NCBI RefSeq assembly: GCF_019649055.1
Contig: NW_026570278.1
Location: forward strand, 124,001 to 188,000
Length of the DNA: 64,000 nucleotides
From: Paramacrobiotus metropolitanus
Taxonomy: Eukaryota > Tardigrada > Eutardigrada > Parachela > Macrobiotidae
Reading direction: 5' to 3'
Shown: positions 11,587 through 22,225 of the stretch, one piece after another
Layout of the letters: each line of letters starts with the position of its first letter
How positions within the stretch are numbered: position 1 is the stretch's first letter
Notes under the pieces: generated by a model
What the model was told of the DNA's origin: nothing
The model's database searches: none
What the model saw: only the letters and a program-made list of their open reading frames with translations
Program-made: the position numbers and the translations under genes

Positions 11587-11908
11587 TCTTTCGTTTATTT
11601 CTCAACAGAACTTCCCAATCGATATATCAAAAGATAGAGAACTAATTTTCAAACTTTTTGGTATATAGCAAGTGGAAATCTATGGCAAATGAAGAAAGTT
11701 ATGGCTGTTTTGGTTTCTCGTAAACAAAGCATAGGCCCGTGCGAGGAGGCGTTGCTTGCATCCTATGCTAAGTCTATGAGAAACTAAAACAGCCATAACT
11801 TTCTTCATTTGCCATAGATTTTCACTTGCTATATACCAAAAAGTTTGAAAATTAATTCTCTATCTTTCGATATATCGATTGGGAAGTTCTGTTGAGAGGC
11901 AAACGAAA
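11587..11908. mobile_element. hairpin (MITE-like) element, copy 2
   Basis: The arm from about 11601 to 11735 (ACTTCCCAATCGATATATCA, TATGGCAAATGAAGAAAGTT, TTTCTCGTAAACAAAGCATA) is repeated as its inverted complement at about 11763-11895 with very few differences. The loop is only about 30 bp. The inner block TTTCTCGTAAACAAAGCATA is shared with copy 3 (TTTCTCGTAGACAAAGCATA). The transcript would fold into a long near-perfect hairpin. Small frames on both arms are mirror images of each other and not genes. Confidence 0.75.
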
Positions 11909-12133
11909 GAATCGTGCTGCAAGTTTTGGGGATTGACTGGCAGTCAGGTCGGCTACTTGTATGTTTATGAGCGAGCTGGTCACATCTACACGCGTACCGC
12001 ACACCAGCTCGTTCGAAGCCATACGCATAAACCAATTTCGACGGCCGGAAGTCTTACTTATATAGATGGGTGCTAACTTATGTGACATACAAGTTGCAGC
12101 GCAAAGCCCCTATTATCACTTGTAACTTGCACA

Positions 12134-12455
12134 TTTCCCAACGAAAACTATTTACCGATATTTCAAACGAAAGATAAAAAAATTACAAGAATTTTGATAC
12201 CAAGCAATTTGTTTTTTATGGGATCTAAAAGAAAATCGAGGCACCTAAAGTTTCTCGTAGACAAAGCATACTATTTCATCGTGAAAACTGAAACTAAACC
12301 GTGGATTCAAATTCCATGCTTTGTCTACGAGAAACTTTAGGTGCCTGGATTTTCTTTTAGATCCCATAGAAAACAACTTGCTTGGTATCAAAATTCTTGT
12401 CATATTTTTCTCTTTCGTTTGAGATATCGGTTGATGGTTTCCGTTCGGTGCATGT
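12134..12455. mobile_element. hairpin (MITE-like) element, copy 3
   Basis: Arms at about 12136-12270 and 12321-12452 are inverted complements (GATACCAAGCAATTTGTTTT; GGCACCTAAAGTTTCTCGTA with GACAAAGCAT) with a ~50-bp loop. The outer ends (CGATATTTCAAACGAAAGA and its complement, then TTGATGGTTTCCGTTCGG) match the ends of copy 1. No open frame was seen. Confidence 0.75.
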
Positions 12456-12459
12456 GTTT

Positions 12460-13000
12460 GAATTCAGCATGAGTCTGTGCTCAGTTGCATGTTTACAGTT
12501 TATTGGTCATTTGGTCTTGACTAATAAATTGTCGGTCGCGGACCGAATGTAAAACCCTTTTGAAGTCCATTGTAGAAGCACTCACCTTCCTTCGTGCGGG
12601 TGAAACGCAAAACACTACTTAGATGTTTTTCGCATTCTGTGCACTATCACAGCATGGAATCGCGTAGGGGACACCTGAGACACGGTAACATCCGCGTTCG
12701 TAGGCGCTGTCTTCAGTTAGCAAATCGATATAAAGCTTCGCTCCTGCGTGCCAATGGCCCGTTCGGTGCATTTAATGTTTAATACAGTGTCTCCGGTTTT
12801 TCCTGCGCGAATTCATATTGTAAAAATGTCCGGAATGCGAAAAACTTCGAAGTAGTGTTTCGCATTTCGGATAGACAAATTGTTTCTGGGGATGAAAACG
12901 CCGGTAGTAGAGTGTAAAAGATTCAATACAAAAAAGTCAAAGTGTGTAAATAATTAAATATACGTCCAAAAAGCTAAATTTCTTACGGTTAGTTTTGCAT
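12460..13000. other. upstream region of the 13-kb protease fragment
   Basis: No protease exons 1-4 are present here although exons 5 and 6 follow. A 27-bp block, ATGTCCGGAATGCGAAAAAC followed by TTCGAAG at about 12824, recurs at about 20104 just upstream of exon 3 of another protease copy (with GTCGAAG). This suggests the two loci share non-exonic flanking sequence from duplication. Confidence 0.4.
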
Positions 13001-13007
13001 CGCATAG

Positions 13008-13691
13008 GGAGATGGCGGAGGCCCTTTGATGTTTCGACTTTATGGTGTGGATTATCTGGTGGGAATAACCAGCTACGGCGTCCGAGGGTAAAAACTCTTA
13101 CTGTTTCTACTGTAATTTAACGACGTACCAGTACAAACTACGTTGTGCTAAGCGAAATCCAAGCAGCGAAGCGAACAATTTTCAGTACTTCGTCTCTGAA
13201 TTCTCGCCCATAGCGGGGTTACTGGTTAATGTGCAGGTGTCATCGGGGCACACCGAACGTCTTTACCAAGGTTACCCATTACCTGGACTGGATCCAGCGT
13301 GTGGCCAACAGTGAAACACCCGGCTCCAGCACGCCCGCTTCCGGGTGGCGGCGAGGAGCCACACCAAGGTTGCCGGGAGATATGGATGGCCGTACCGATG
13401 GTGTAGAGGACGAAAATGGTGATACGCCACGACCCGGAGATCATTCTGGCGGTGGACGGCGCGGCGGGGGTGAAGATAGCGGTGGATAAAAAAAAAACGG
13501 ACGGGACCTGCGAGACGGTGGGCTCGACCCTCGTCTGCCCGACGCCGGACGGCGAACTGCGCTGTTGGGATCGCGGCGGTGAGCTCCTGTGTTCCGGAAG
13601 TTTCTTGTTTCCTCCTTTTATCAGCGGTGGGCGACGCTGCTTTAACTACGGTGGCGCGAGATACTGTTCTACAATCCGTAGTGCCGAATAG
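13008..13691 (+). pseudogene. serine protease homologue, 3' exons only, catalytic Ser to Gly
   Basis: Exon 5 (13008-13087, 80 nt) encodes GDGGGPLMFRLYGVDYLVG then ITSYGVRG. This is the S1 protease GDSGGP box with Gly in place of the nucleophilic Ser195. Exon 6 starts at 13237 (CHRGTPNVFTKVTHYLDWIQ), the usual C-terminal helix, followed by a Pro/Gly-rich linker and a stop at about 13487. After an A-rich run at 13489 the next frame continues in paralogue-like sequence (TCETVGSTLVC, then GELRC, LLC, RCFNYGGARYC, stop 13691). A one-base shift at the homopolymer therefore separates the C-x8-C tail from the protease. Exons 1-4 with His and Asp were not found. A polyadenylation-like AATAAA lies at about 13814. 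It is a truncated paralogue, and the shift could be a sequencing error. Confidence 0.7.
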
Positions 13692-13829
13692 TAGAGGCGG
13701 AAGATTGTTGACTAGCCGCCGTATAGACAGTTTTTGCGCTATGATTAAATAACTACTACAAGTAACTAGTGCAGCCTCCGCGTGAAAGATTGTACGTGTG
13801 GACCACCATGAAATAAATTACTGTGTATC

Positions 13830-14585
13830 ACTGTGCTTTACATAAATTACAGTATATCCCTGGACTTCTTGGTGAAAAGCGACTAAAAGCTGCGCTCTTA
13901 TTAGTTATTACCGTATAGTCTTCGTGTTGCTCGCACATTCTTTATCCGCCGAGCGTCGAATTTTCTTTAGCGTGACCGTCTGCTCATTTTTATTGAAATA
14001 AAAAGTTTCGAGGCACATGTACATGCATATTTACGCCACGAAGCAGGATTTCAAAAAAAATTATTTGTCGGCTTTTAACTACAACTGTATCAGACTTTCT
14101 CACAGGAATTTTATATCTACCACAAGTTTCGTAAGCCAAGCATGCCGCCATGGCGGCCTTTACGAGAAATATGATTAAATTATGACAGTTTCAAACACTG
14201 CGACAAACTCTAACTTGGGAAAACTCAAAACCGTAAGACAAAATTTTTAGGCAATCTGAATCGTACAGTGTAGGACAAAATGACGCAGATCTGCTGGTAA
14301 AGCGTACTATGGAAGCAAGCGCTTATCCATTCGAACCCATTGTTGGCGATTGATGCCCACTAGCTGCATTCCTTTTGTAAACTGTTTGTTGATTATTGGA
14401 AACTAGTTTTCGATCTTTGGAGTGACTGGCCCATTCTTTTTTTTGTTTCCTCCGCGAGCAGTAAGCGAACTGATTCATACTGTCGTCAATCAGCAAATCG
14501 TTGCGTGTTGTGATTTCTTATCGCATCAAGCGGGCTTTTTGGATTCGATACAATCGCCGTTGTTGAGCGTCGGTCGTCAGTGACC
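13830..14585. other. intergenic, nothing recognised
   Basis: AT-rich sequence without a convincing open frame or repeat. It lies between the protease fragment and the non-autonomous LTR element. Confidence 0.3.
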
Positions 14586-14594
14586 AAAGGAAAC

Positions 14595-14838
14595 TATAAC
14601 GCGGGGCCGTATGGGCGCCACGCGTATCCTCGACAGCGAACAGCGGTGAACCCGGATGAGGCTTTAATGCCGAATCTAATGCGCACCGTGGCGCAGCAAC
14701 ACCAGACTAATGAGGAAGGATCCTGCAGCCAGTGCAACTGTGCTGCAGGTCCGTCAAAACAGCGCAGCAATGTGCGGGGTGGAAATCCCCAGAAACAGCG
14801 AATAGCTACTCAGGAGGGCGGGGCGTCCCGCCCTTACA
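14595..14838 (-). repeat. 3' LTR of the TRIM-like element
   Basis: This copy is nearly identical to 15633-15876. On the minus strand it is preceded by the purine tract AAAAGGGG and followed by the target duplication GTTT. Confidence 0.8.
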
Positions 14839-15632
14839 CCCCTTTTGCAAGCATCGCTACGTCCTCGGAGCGAAATCTCCCAGGATTCGGAGGATCCGCA
14901 CCCCCCGCCGGTCCGGTTCGGGCGGTTAATCCGGTCGGCTCGGTTCCAGTTTGGTCGGCTCAAATCCGGTTCGGCTCAGGTTGGGTTCCGGGTCAGGTCG
15001 TCTCCGGTTCGGTCCGAGTCAACCGTCTGGGTCATCGCACTGTCGCGCCAGATCCAGGGTCCAACCCGGAAACGGGTAAATTCCGTTGTTTCTTCAGCAA
15101 GGGAAAGGTCACGTTCTGGGGAAATTTGGGCAGGGGTTGGGGTCTATGTGGCCCGTGACCCCTGCAAAAAAAACAAAGCACGCAAATCCGCGGTGAAATC
15201 CACTGCTCCGTCCGGGGGGAGGTCGCCGTCCCAGGAAGTTCGGGTAGTGTTATGGTGGGGGAATTCTTCGGCGTGATGCTGGTGGTCGATCCGTGCCGTT
15301 GGGATCGGAGTTGGTGCTGCTGTTGGCGGTGTATCCGTTCTGGTTTCCCGCTGGTCCGGGTCGCGTTCGCCGTCGGCATCGCAGGAGGCAATTCTCGCTC
15401 CACGGCATCGCAGGAGGCGTTTCTCGCTCCGCGGCATCTCCGTCCAGTTTGGGAGGCATCCGGCGCGGGGAGGCGTCCATCTCCGTCAGTTGGGAGAGGA
15501 ATCCATCACGTTCCGCGGGAATGGGGGGCATTTGTAGCTCCACACATGGGGGTTAAACTGGCTCAAATAATCAGAGGAGCCGTGCGCGCGGGCAGCGCGC
15601 ACGGCCTGGCTCGCAACCATGATCTGCGACCA

Positions 15633-15876
15633 TATAACGCGGGGCCGTATGGGCGCCACGCGTATCCTCGACAGCGAACAGCGGTGAACCCGGATGAGGC
15701 TTTAATGCCGAATCTAATGCGCACCGTGGCGCAGCAACACCAGACTAATGAGGAAGGATCCTGCAGCCAGTGCAACTGTGCTGCAGGTCCGTCAAAACAG
15801 CGCAGCAATGTGCGGGGGGGAAATCCCCAGAAACAGCGAATAGCTACTCAGGAGGGCGGGGCGTCCCGCCCTTACA
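15633..15876 (-). repeat. 5' LTR of the TRIM-like element
   Basis: On the minus strand it begins TGTAAGGG, directly after GTTT, and ends GTTATA next to TGGTCGCAG, the presumed primer site. Confidence 0.8.
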
Positions 15877-16186
15877 AAACCGTGCCAGTTTTCTTCGTAA
15901 AACTGATTTAATCTGCATTAACGTTAAGTCTTCGGTAATCACGCATGCTATGCGCTGCATTGTTGGTTTGGTATTAACGACTTTAAAATAATCTACGGGA
16001 AGCCGAGCCCAACATTTCTATGCAAAGAAGTGATGCCGGTCGCCTTCGTAAAAAGGCTGTAACACGCGACTACCGTGATCTTTCGATTAAACGCATAATT
16101 TCTAACGTGTTGAATAATCATTTTCCAATAGAAAAATTTCCAGTCTACCTCTGTATTGTAGAAGGTTGTCGGATCGCCAAGGGAAA

Positions 16187-19100
16187 ATGCGCTTCGTACT
16201 GCTTATCGTTGTGAGCGGCTGCTGCCTAACAGTTATTAACGGTATGTTGCTATTATGTGCACGTTCGTTGAATGCTGCGAGTACAACTAATATTCTGACG
16301 AATTGGACCGCTTCTAGGCGACCCAGTGCCGAGATCCATCCCCGTGGACGGCCCGCATCCTGCCGCAGCGTCCTCGGCTGCCCGTCGCATGGATTCCGCC
16401 CTCAATGACGAGGACGTCAGAGACGACTCAGCGGAGCTCACTACGGCAGTTTCCGTTGCGGGGCGCAATACATGTAAGCTGGAGTAGGCACATCGGTGCG
16501 GGAACCGTTAACAGTTTTCGCTGAACGTTCCGCAGTTTATTTTATTTGTTACCTGATTATTTTTGTTTCCGATATATTGTCTGACAAGTCTGTTGGCGGA
16601 TTGTTTCGACAATTAGGAAAATCGCGAAATAGTGGTCTTTGGTGAAACACAAAATTCAGAATTAGAAATTCAGAATACGAGTATACCATCTTTAGTCGCG
16701 CATGATGGTTTTAACTAAAAAAAAAGCTTTATGTTCAGATGCAGACGGCACAGTTGTCCCAGAAGACGAGCTCCAGTTTATGGTCAGCTTACGCCGCAAC
16801 GGTCAGCACGTGTGTGGTGGATCGTTACTGCCGGATCTCCGGTCTGTCATCACCACCGCTCACTGCGTCCATGATGCTCAGTAAGATCGCAACCGCCTTT
16901 GAATAGCTGTCACGATGTACATCATAGGTACTGTGGTGCCAAGTAAATTACACACCATTTCGTATGGCGTGATACTCTAGAGCTGTATATGGGGTTCAGC
17001 GTTCGCTGAACGCGCTGAACAGCGTCAGGCTGCCAGTAGTAAAGGGCCGAGCGTTGCTCACTCCTGAAAAATCGTTTCTGCTTCAAAACGGCTCTCTATC
17101 AAGATTTATAGACTTGAATCTAGTCAAAATATATTTTTGCAATTTATGTTTACAAAACATGCCAACTGTATTACGTATTGTCTAGCTGCTGATTCGAATT
17201 GTTTTGCCGTACCCGCACATACTACTAAATATGAATTATTTCGAATTGCTTGTTCAGCCAGTTCGTAAGCCTGTAGACAGTGAACCCACTGAACGCTAAA
17301 GCCGTCCATACAGCGCTTGCCTAGCATGCTGTACGAAAAAGTGCGGAATTCACTTGGACATACAAATATACAGTACACTTATACTTTACAATAATAATAC
17401 TTATGGCTCGTGCAGTCATGGTACGTACATTGTCATGTATCGTATCTGCACCCACGGTACAGCGTTACAGTACTTCGAATATTTATTTAGAAATAAAATT
17501 TCTGCTAGCTATTTTAAACTATTTTAAACAAAAGTTTTCATAAACCGAACCCCGAAACCGGCTGACACCCAGGCCCGCCAGAAAGGGGGGGGGGGCGCAC
17601 CGGCGGTCACCCCCCTTTCCCGGGTTTTTGACCCCCCCGGCCCGGCGCGCCGTCCTGACGGCCGAGAAGGGCTCCGCCGCCCCGGCGCCGGTTTTACTGC
17701 CCTGGTTCCGTACGTTTTTTTAATTTTTTAATACGGAAATTAATGAAATTTGAAATTTTTGGTTCGAATTTAGTAATCTGCGTGTTCACAAAGCTTCAAA
17801 AACATTTTAAAACCAGACACAGGATAATACCATGTAGCGATCGACGGTTTTTGTCGGGCCAAAATACGGTTCGAAAATAAAAATAAATTAAAAATAATTT
17901 TTTTTTATTGAGCGCCCCCCGGCGGCGGCCAAAAAATGGTGCGCCCCCCCCGGCGCGTTTTTGGCAAAACTGCGCCGGAGGGCGCGCAAGCGCCCCCCCC
18001 CTTCCAAAAACCTTGTGGCGGGCCTGCTGACACCTCTTATTAATTTTCTCTTTTTTGGTAATTGGTTTGCTGTTTTGTCTAGTTTGCGTATACCGTATGT
18101 TTCAAAACTGTCCACTGACTACAGTTACCTGAAATTAAAGATATTACAAACAGGAAATACCTTACGATTTCTGAAAAATTCGTTTGGTTTGGAATTTACA
18201 TGTTTAATATGAGTGGCCGAAACAGGAGAGAATTCAATGCAAAATACCTACAATATCGGACGCTGAAAGATAACCGTTAATAAGTATCGTAACACAAGTA
18301 CACACTTAATACCAAAACAGAGCGTTCATTTATAACAGAAAAACTTCCTCTATGCTATACTGAGAGGGGAGCGTACCCATTACACAAATCGCGTTTCCCA
18401 ATTGTATTTGCATAGATACTCGCTGCTTAAAAAACTCTTTCGCCCGCTTTTGGCCAGTGGAAGCCGCTATACCGTTTCCAACCTCCTCCACTAGCTTTTT
18501 AGTTCCGCCTCCCAAACGTCCGTAAATTTCGAAGGCTTCAGCCACAAAACGTTGAGAAGAACAATATGTTTCTTTGCAAGCCCTTCTCGGTTCGGTAGTA
18601 CTGCCGATTTATGCGCGGTACCTTTTTATTGATTCTTTTCTAAAAATTTTTACCAACGACCGACTGGCTGACGTCTCAGTCAACCTACATTGTATAACGG
18701 CAGCACGCACAATTACCAGTGTGAAGCTTACAGTGGGAATCGCGTTCCTGTGGAGCACCTCAGCGTCGCCGTGGGAATTCGTCAGCGCACCCACATCCTA
18801 CGCTCTCACATTTTTGCCGTACACCAGGTCGTGGTGCATCCCAGTTACGACAAACTGCGCATCGGGAACGATATCGCCGTTCTACGCTTAACCGGCAGCG
18901 CCGCCGGCATTGATAACGTGGCCGGCGTAAGACTGTCCTCTGTTGGCGTAGAACCACCCGTCGATGCGCCGCTACTGACGGCCGGCTGGGGACGCACGGA
19001 GCAAAGACCGTTCGCATCTTCGTCCAAAGTGTTGCTCCAAACCACGCTTCGGATGATGGATCGCGAAAAGTGTCGGCGAACTCTCGGTTTGAATACGATT

Positions 19101-19957
19101 CCGAAAAGTCAGATCTGTGCCGCGAGCTCGACATCCGCAACGTGCGAGGTACCCTTTAATTATCAGTATGACCGCGTTAAGCCGTTGTTGTCATGATGGC
19201 GTTTTGCTGATGTCTCGGCTTATATAGGGCGACGGTGGCGGTCTATTGGTTGACCGGCGGAACGGAGCGGATTATTTGGTTGGCTTAATCAGCTATGGCG
19301 CTTCCGGGTAAATTGCCTAATTTATGTAATCCGCGGTCGCGCACTGTGGTTAAAGATTTTCCTAAAAATTAATTAATGACCAATCAGTCACTTATATCAA
19401 TTATTTATCGGTAGTAAAATATAAATACAGTCCATTAGCTAATTTCTGGTTCTAATACGCAGCCTTACAGAGACAGAGCATGCTTCGGTTCAGCATGTAG
19501 GTTCACATACATCCACTAAGACTAAAAATCAGTGTGCCGCGGTAGTACAGCAAGCACAGCCACATTCACTACAGTAAGCTTGCACCAATTAGGACGTGGA
19601 CTATACAGATAGTATGTCCCCGGAAAGCGGTCAGGAAACTGGCTATAGCCAAAGTAAACAAGCTGCGGTACTGTGAGGTGTATAGTACCCCGTTACCATA
19701 CCGTGAATTGTTTCAACCGTTCAGCGGAAATCTGATTGAACTTCTGTTAACGTATAATTTTGCACAGATGTCAGCGGGGCATGCCGACCGTCTTTACTAA
19801 GGTTAGCCACTACGCCGACTGGATCGAGCACGTCAGTAACGGCCATACTGGTGAGTTGAATTTGTCGCCGATCGATTTCCCTGTAGTTGACCGACCGTCT
19901 TGCACTTTGAACGTCGGTAAACGTTTCGCGCCTATTTTCGTTAAAAAAATCCGGTGA
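16187..19957 (+). CDS. secreted serine protease homologue (inactive), six exons
   Basis: Inferred exons are 16187-16241, 16318-16473, 16739-16880, 18734-19148, 19228-19307 and 19768-19957 (about 345 residues). Phases agree at every junction. Exon 1 is a signal peptide (MRFVLLIVVSGCCLTVIN). Exon 2 is an acidic propeptide ending SVAGRNT. Exon 3 has CGGSLLPDLRSVITTAHCVH with the catalytic His. Exon 4 has NDIAVLRL with the catalytic Asp, then LLTAGWGRT. Exon 5 has GDGGGLLVDRRNGADYLVGL, so Ser195 is Gly. The I-[IV]-[NG]-G activation N-terminus is replaced by GRNTYADGT, so neither zymogen activation nor catalysis is expected. Exon 6 gives the VFTKVSHYADWIEHV helix and a short basic tail without the C-x8-C module. 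Intron 3 (~1.85 kb) holds a GC-rich insertion. Secreted pseudoproteases of this type commonly act as cofactors or binding proteins; any role here is inference. Confidence 0.8.
16490..16735 (+). other. intron 2 of the 16-kb protease homologue
   Basis: It lies between donor TGTAAGCT at 16474 and acceptor TATGTTCAG at 16738. No other feature was seen. Confidence 0.5.
17558..18032. mobile_element. GC-rich insertion with short inverted ends
   Basis: The left end near 17560 (GGCTGACACCCAGGCCCGCC followed by a G run) is mirrored near 17990-18032 (a C run, then GGCGGGCCTGCTGACACC). Long homopolymer runs (more than ten G, many C) and blocks such as CGGCCCGGCGCGCCG make it far richer in GC than the surrounding AT-rich intron. 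It sits in intron 3 of the protease homologue. It looks like a small foil-back or MITE-type insertion. The homopolymers are also places where assembly errors are likely. Confidence 0.5.
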
Positions 19958-20143
19958 CAGTTTATATATCCATGCATGGTCAGGAAAGGCGGTATACGGA
20001 TGCCGCTGATGCATAAAATAACGATGTGAAGAAAGTTATAATAATATGTGGAGAGGAGAAGCATCGTACAACCGTACCCGAATCCATACTAAGTGTAGTG
20101 AAGATGTCCGGAATGCGAAAAACGTCGAAGAATACATTTGCAG

Positions 20144-21324
20144 AGGACCAAGCTACCGCTACCGCGGGTAATGGATTCCCGTTTTTCGTCGTTCTACGCC
20201 ACAATGGTGTGCATGTATGCGGTGGATCATTGTTGCCGGATCTCCAGTCCGTCATCACCACCGCGCACTGCGTCCATGATAAACAGTACGTGAGCTACAA
20301 TTTCTAAATAAGGATCTGGATGGGCAACTAAGGGTCCAAAGCGTGATGTGTCCGCCGTCCGGCACAATCGTGGTTGGGCTGTCCTGGTGACCCATGACGT
20401 TGAATTAGTAATTAGACCCTCGACCAGCTGTATATATGTATGTCTGTAATTGTCGCAAAATCAGTTAATAAGTATGCGACCGAGAGAACACAACAGTGGT
20501 GCACCTTTTACAGGAGAAATAGCGCACCAATGGGGGACCTCAGCGTCGTCGTGGGTACCACCCCGGCGTACCAATGTGCCGCGCTCCAACATCATCGCCG
20601 TACACCAGGTGGTGGTGCATCCCGATTACGACAAACTCGCATTCGCAACGACATCGCCATCCTGCGCTTGACGAGAAGTGTCGCCGGCATCGATCACGTG
20701 GCCGGCGTCAAAGTACCGCCTCTGAATCAGGAACCGCCTATTGGTGCAGTGCTGCAGACCGTTGTATGGAGCCGGACGCAGGAAGAGGTCGTGGAGCCGT
20801 TGCGCACCATTCCACTCAAGATAATGAACCGCGAAAAGTGCCGTCGAGCGCTGGGTAGTCAAACGATTCCCTCCAGCCAGATCTGCACCGAGAACGATGA
20901 TGGCGGCCCTTGCAGTGTATGCTGTTGTCAATAGCCTATCATTACCCGATTTCATTTAGTCGGTTTTGTTACCTCATGTTTTCTTCTGTTTTCTTTAGTT
21001 TTCTAATGTTTTCTAACAGGGTGACGGCGGCGGTCCGTTGGTATTGCGGCGGATTAATGGGGATTATTTGGTCGGCTTGTCCAGCTACGGCACCAAAGGG
21101 TACTGTCGCTTGTGATTCATCATTACACCTTTAAATTGTCGGCGGCGTATTCTACTGTTGCCGTTTTTAACAGATGCCATCCCGGCACCGCGGACGTCTT
21201 TACAAAGGTCAGTCACTACTTGGACTGGATCCTACGGACGGTGGACAGCGCAAGTCCGGCTAGCAGTGGGTCCGCTTCCGGGTCGCAGCGACGGACTACG
21301 CCCTCCCCGTCGATCGGTTCTTGA
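20144..21324 (+). pseudogene. serine protease homologue, exons 3-6, Ser to Gly and frame-shifted
   Basis: Exons are 20144-20285 (CGGSLLPDLQSVITTAHCVH, His present), 20514-20916 (GDLSVVVG, then RNDIAILRL with Asp), 21020-21099 (GDGGGPLVLRRINGDYLVGL, Ser195 is Gly) and 21174-21324 (CHPGTADVFTKVSHYLDWIL with a short Ser-rich tail). No signal peptide or propeptide exon was found in the 186 bp after the preceding gene. In exon 4 about 28 codons around 20557-20645 are read out of frame. The sequence PRSNIIAVHQVVVHPDYDKL appears in the neighbouring frame, and a second shift restores RNDIAILRL. These two compensating shifts and the missing 5' exons suggest a decaying tandem copy of the 16-20 kb gene. 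Confidence 0.7.
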
Positions 21325-21329
21325 GAAAT

Positions 21330-22225
21330 TGACGATGAGGCAGAGTGGGAGCAGGACGCGCAGTTGCCGCGCCGAAATTAGTTGCTCGGCCAGTTGCTGC
21401 ATGGCCTCGTTTTAAACTATGGTCAGTTTTGTGGCACGATGCTTCACTTTTAGGTTACAACAACCATAAGACAACCATAACCATAAGACCACCCAGTTAT
21501 GATTCATCATTGCGTTATGAATTTCTGTCCATTTTACCGGCTAGCTGTTCTTCTTCACAATTTCTAGAATTCAATCTTGCCTTCGCTTGTTACAGCTTGC
21601 ACTAGCTTGATCAGCTTGTTCCGCTTGTTAAACCCTTGTCTAAACCTTGCTCCTTGTGTTGCATTGTTCTTGTCATTAAACATGCCGTGAACTTCCGTTG
21701 TTACGTTCAGTAATTGTGTTACGTCAGTAAGAGCAGTCCCGGTCAGCATCGTTGCCGGCCGTGCCAACCTTTCATCCCAACAGCCCACACTACATCGTGG
21801 TACGGTCAACACGCCAACCCACTAGAACAGCAGCCAGATCGGCTACTGTTACAATACTGTCACGCTGTGTGTTCAGTGTTGGATGGCAGATACGTCAGCA
21901 TTGTGAGACGTAATGCGTGCACGACGATTGGGAATTCATTCTTGTTAATTGGTGTGTCTACGGATAACGCAATCTGTTGGCAGTGGCTACTTCATCGTTT
22001 TGTTTACGCATAGGATGACAGCCACCAGTACGAGTACTGGAGGGGATTAATGAGAATACCAATATTACAAGCGTAAAACAACTAGGGAAAATCAACTATT
22101 AACCATCTTTGAATATCACTATCAGATCTGAAAACCTGTATAAGTACAGAGTATATCAAGAATGTTCAATTAATTTTATTTTATTTCTCAATATGTACAA
22201 GGCGAGCTTCGCTCAACAAATATGA
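21330..22225. other. intergenic, nothing recognised
   Basis: A short CCATAAGACAA-type repeat occurs near 21460-21490. No gene-like open frame was seen. Confidence 0.3.

Larger units (their letters stand above)
14591..15880 (-). mobile_element. non-autonomous LTR element (TRIM-like), intact ends
   Basis: Two 244-bp direct repeats, 14595-14838 and 15633-15876, differ at essentially one visible base (GGGGTGG versus GGGGGGG). Both sides are flanked by AAAC (14591-14594 and 15877-15880), a 4-bp target duplication. In minus orientation the repeat runs TGTAAGGGCGGG...GCGTTATA. The 5' LTR is followed by TGGTCGCAGATCATGG (primer-site position), and the 3' LTR is preceded by GCAAAAGGGG (polypurine tract). 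The internal ~794 bp is GC-rich with no gag or pol motif, so it depends on a partner element. Near-identical LTRs indicate a young insertion. Frames running through the repeats are not genes. Confidence 0.85.

Noticed and set aside
14580-15911. Plus-strand frames of ~190-220 codons across the 14.6-15.9 kb region
   Set aside because: They run through the two LTR copies and GC-rich internal sequence; the repeat with target duplications and minus-strand landmarks explains the region.
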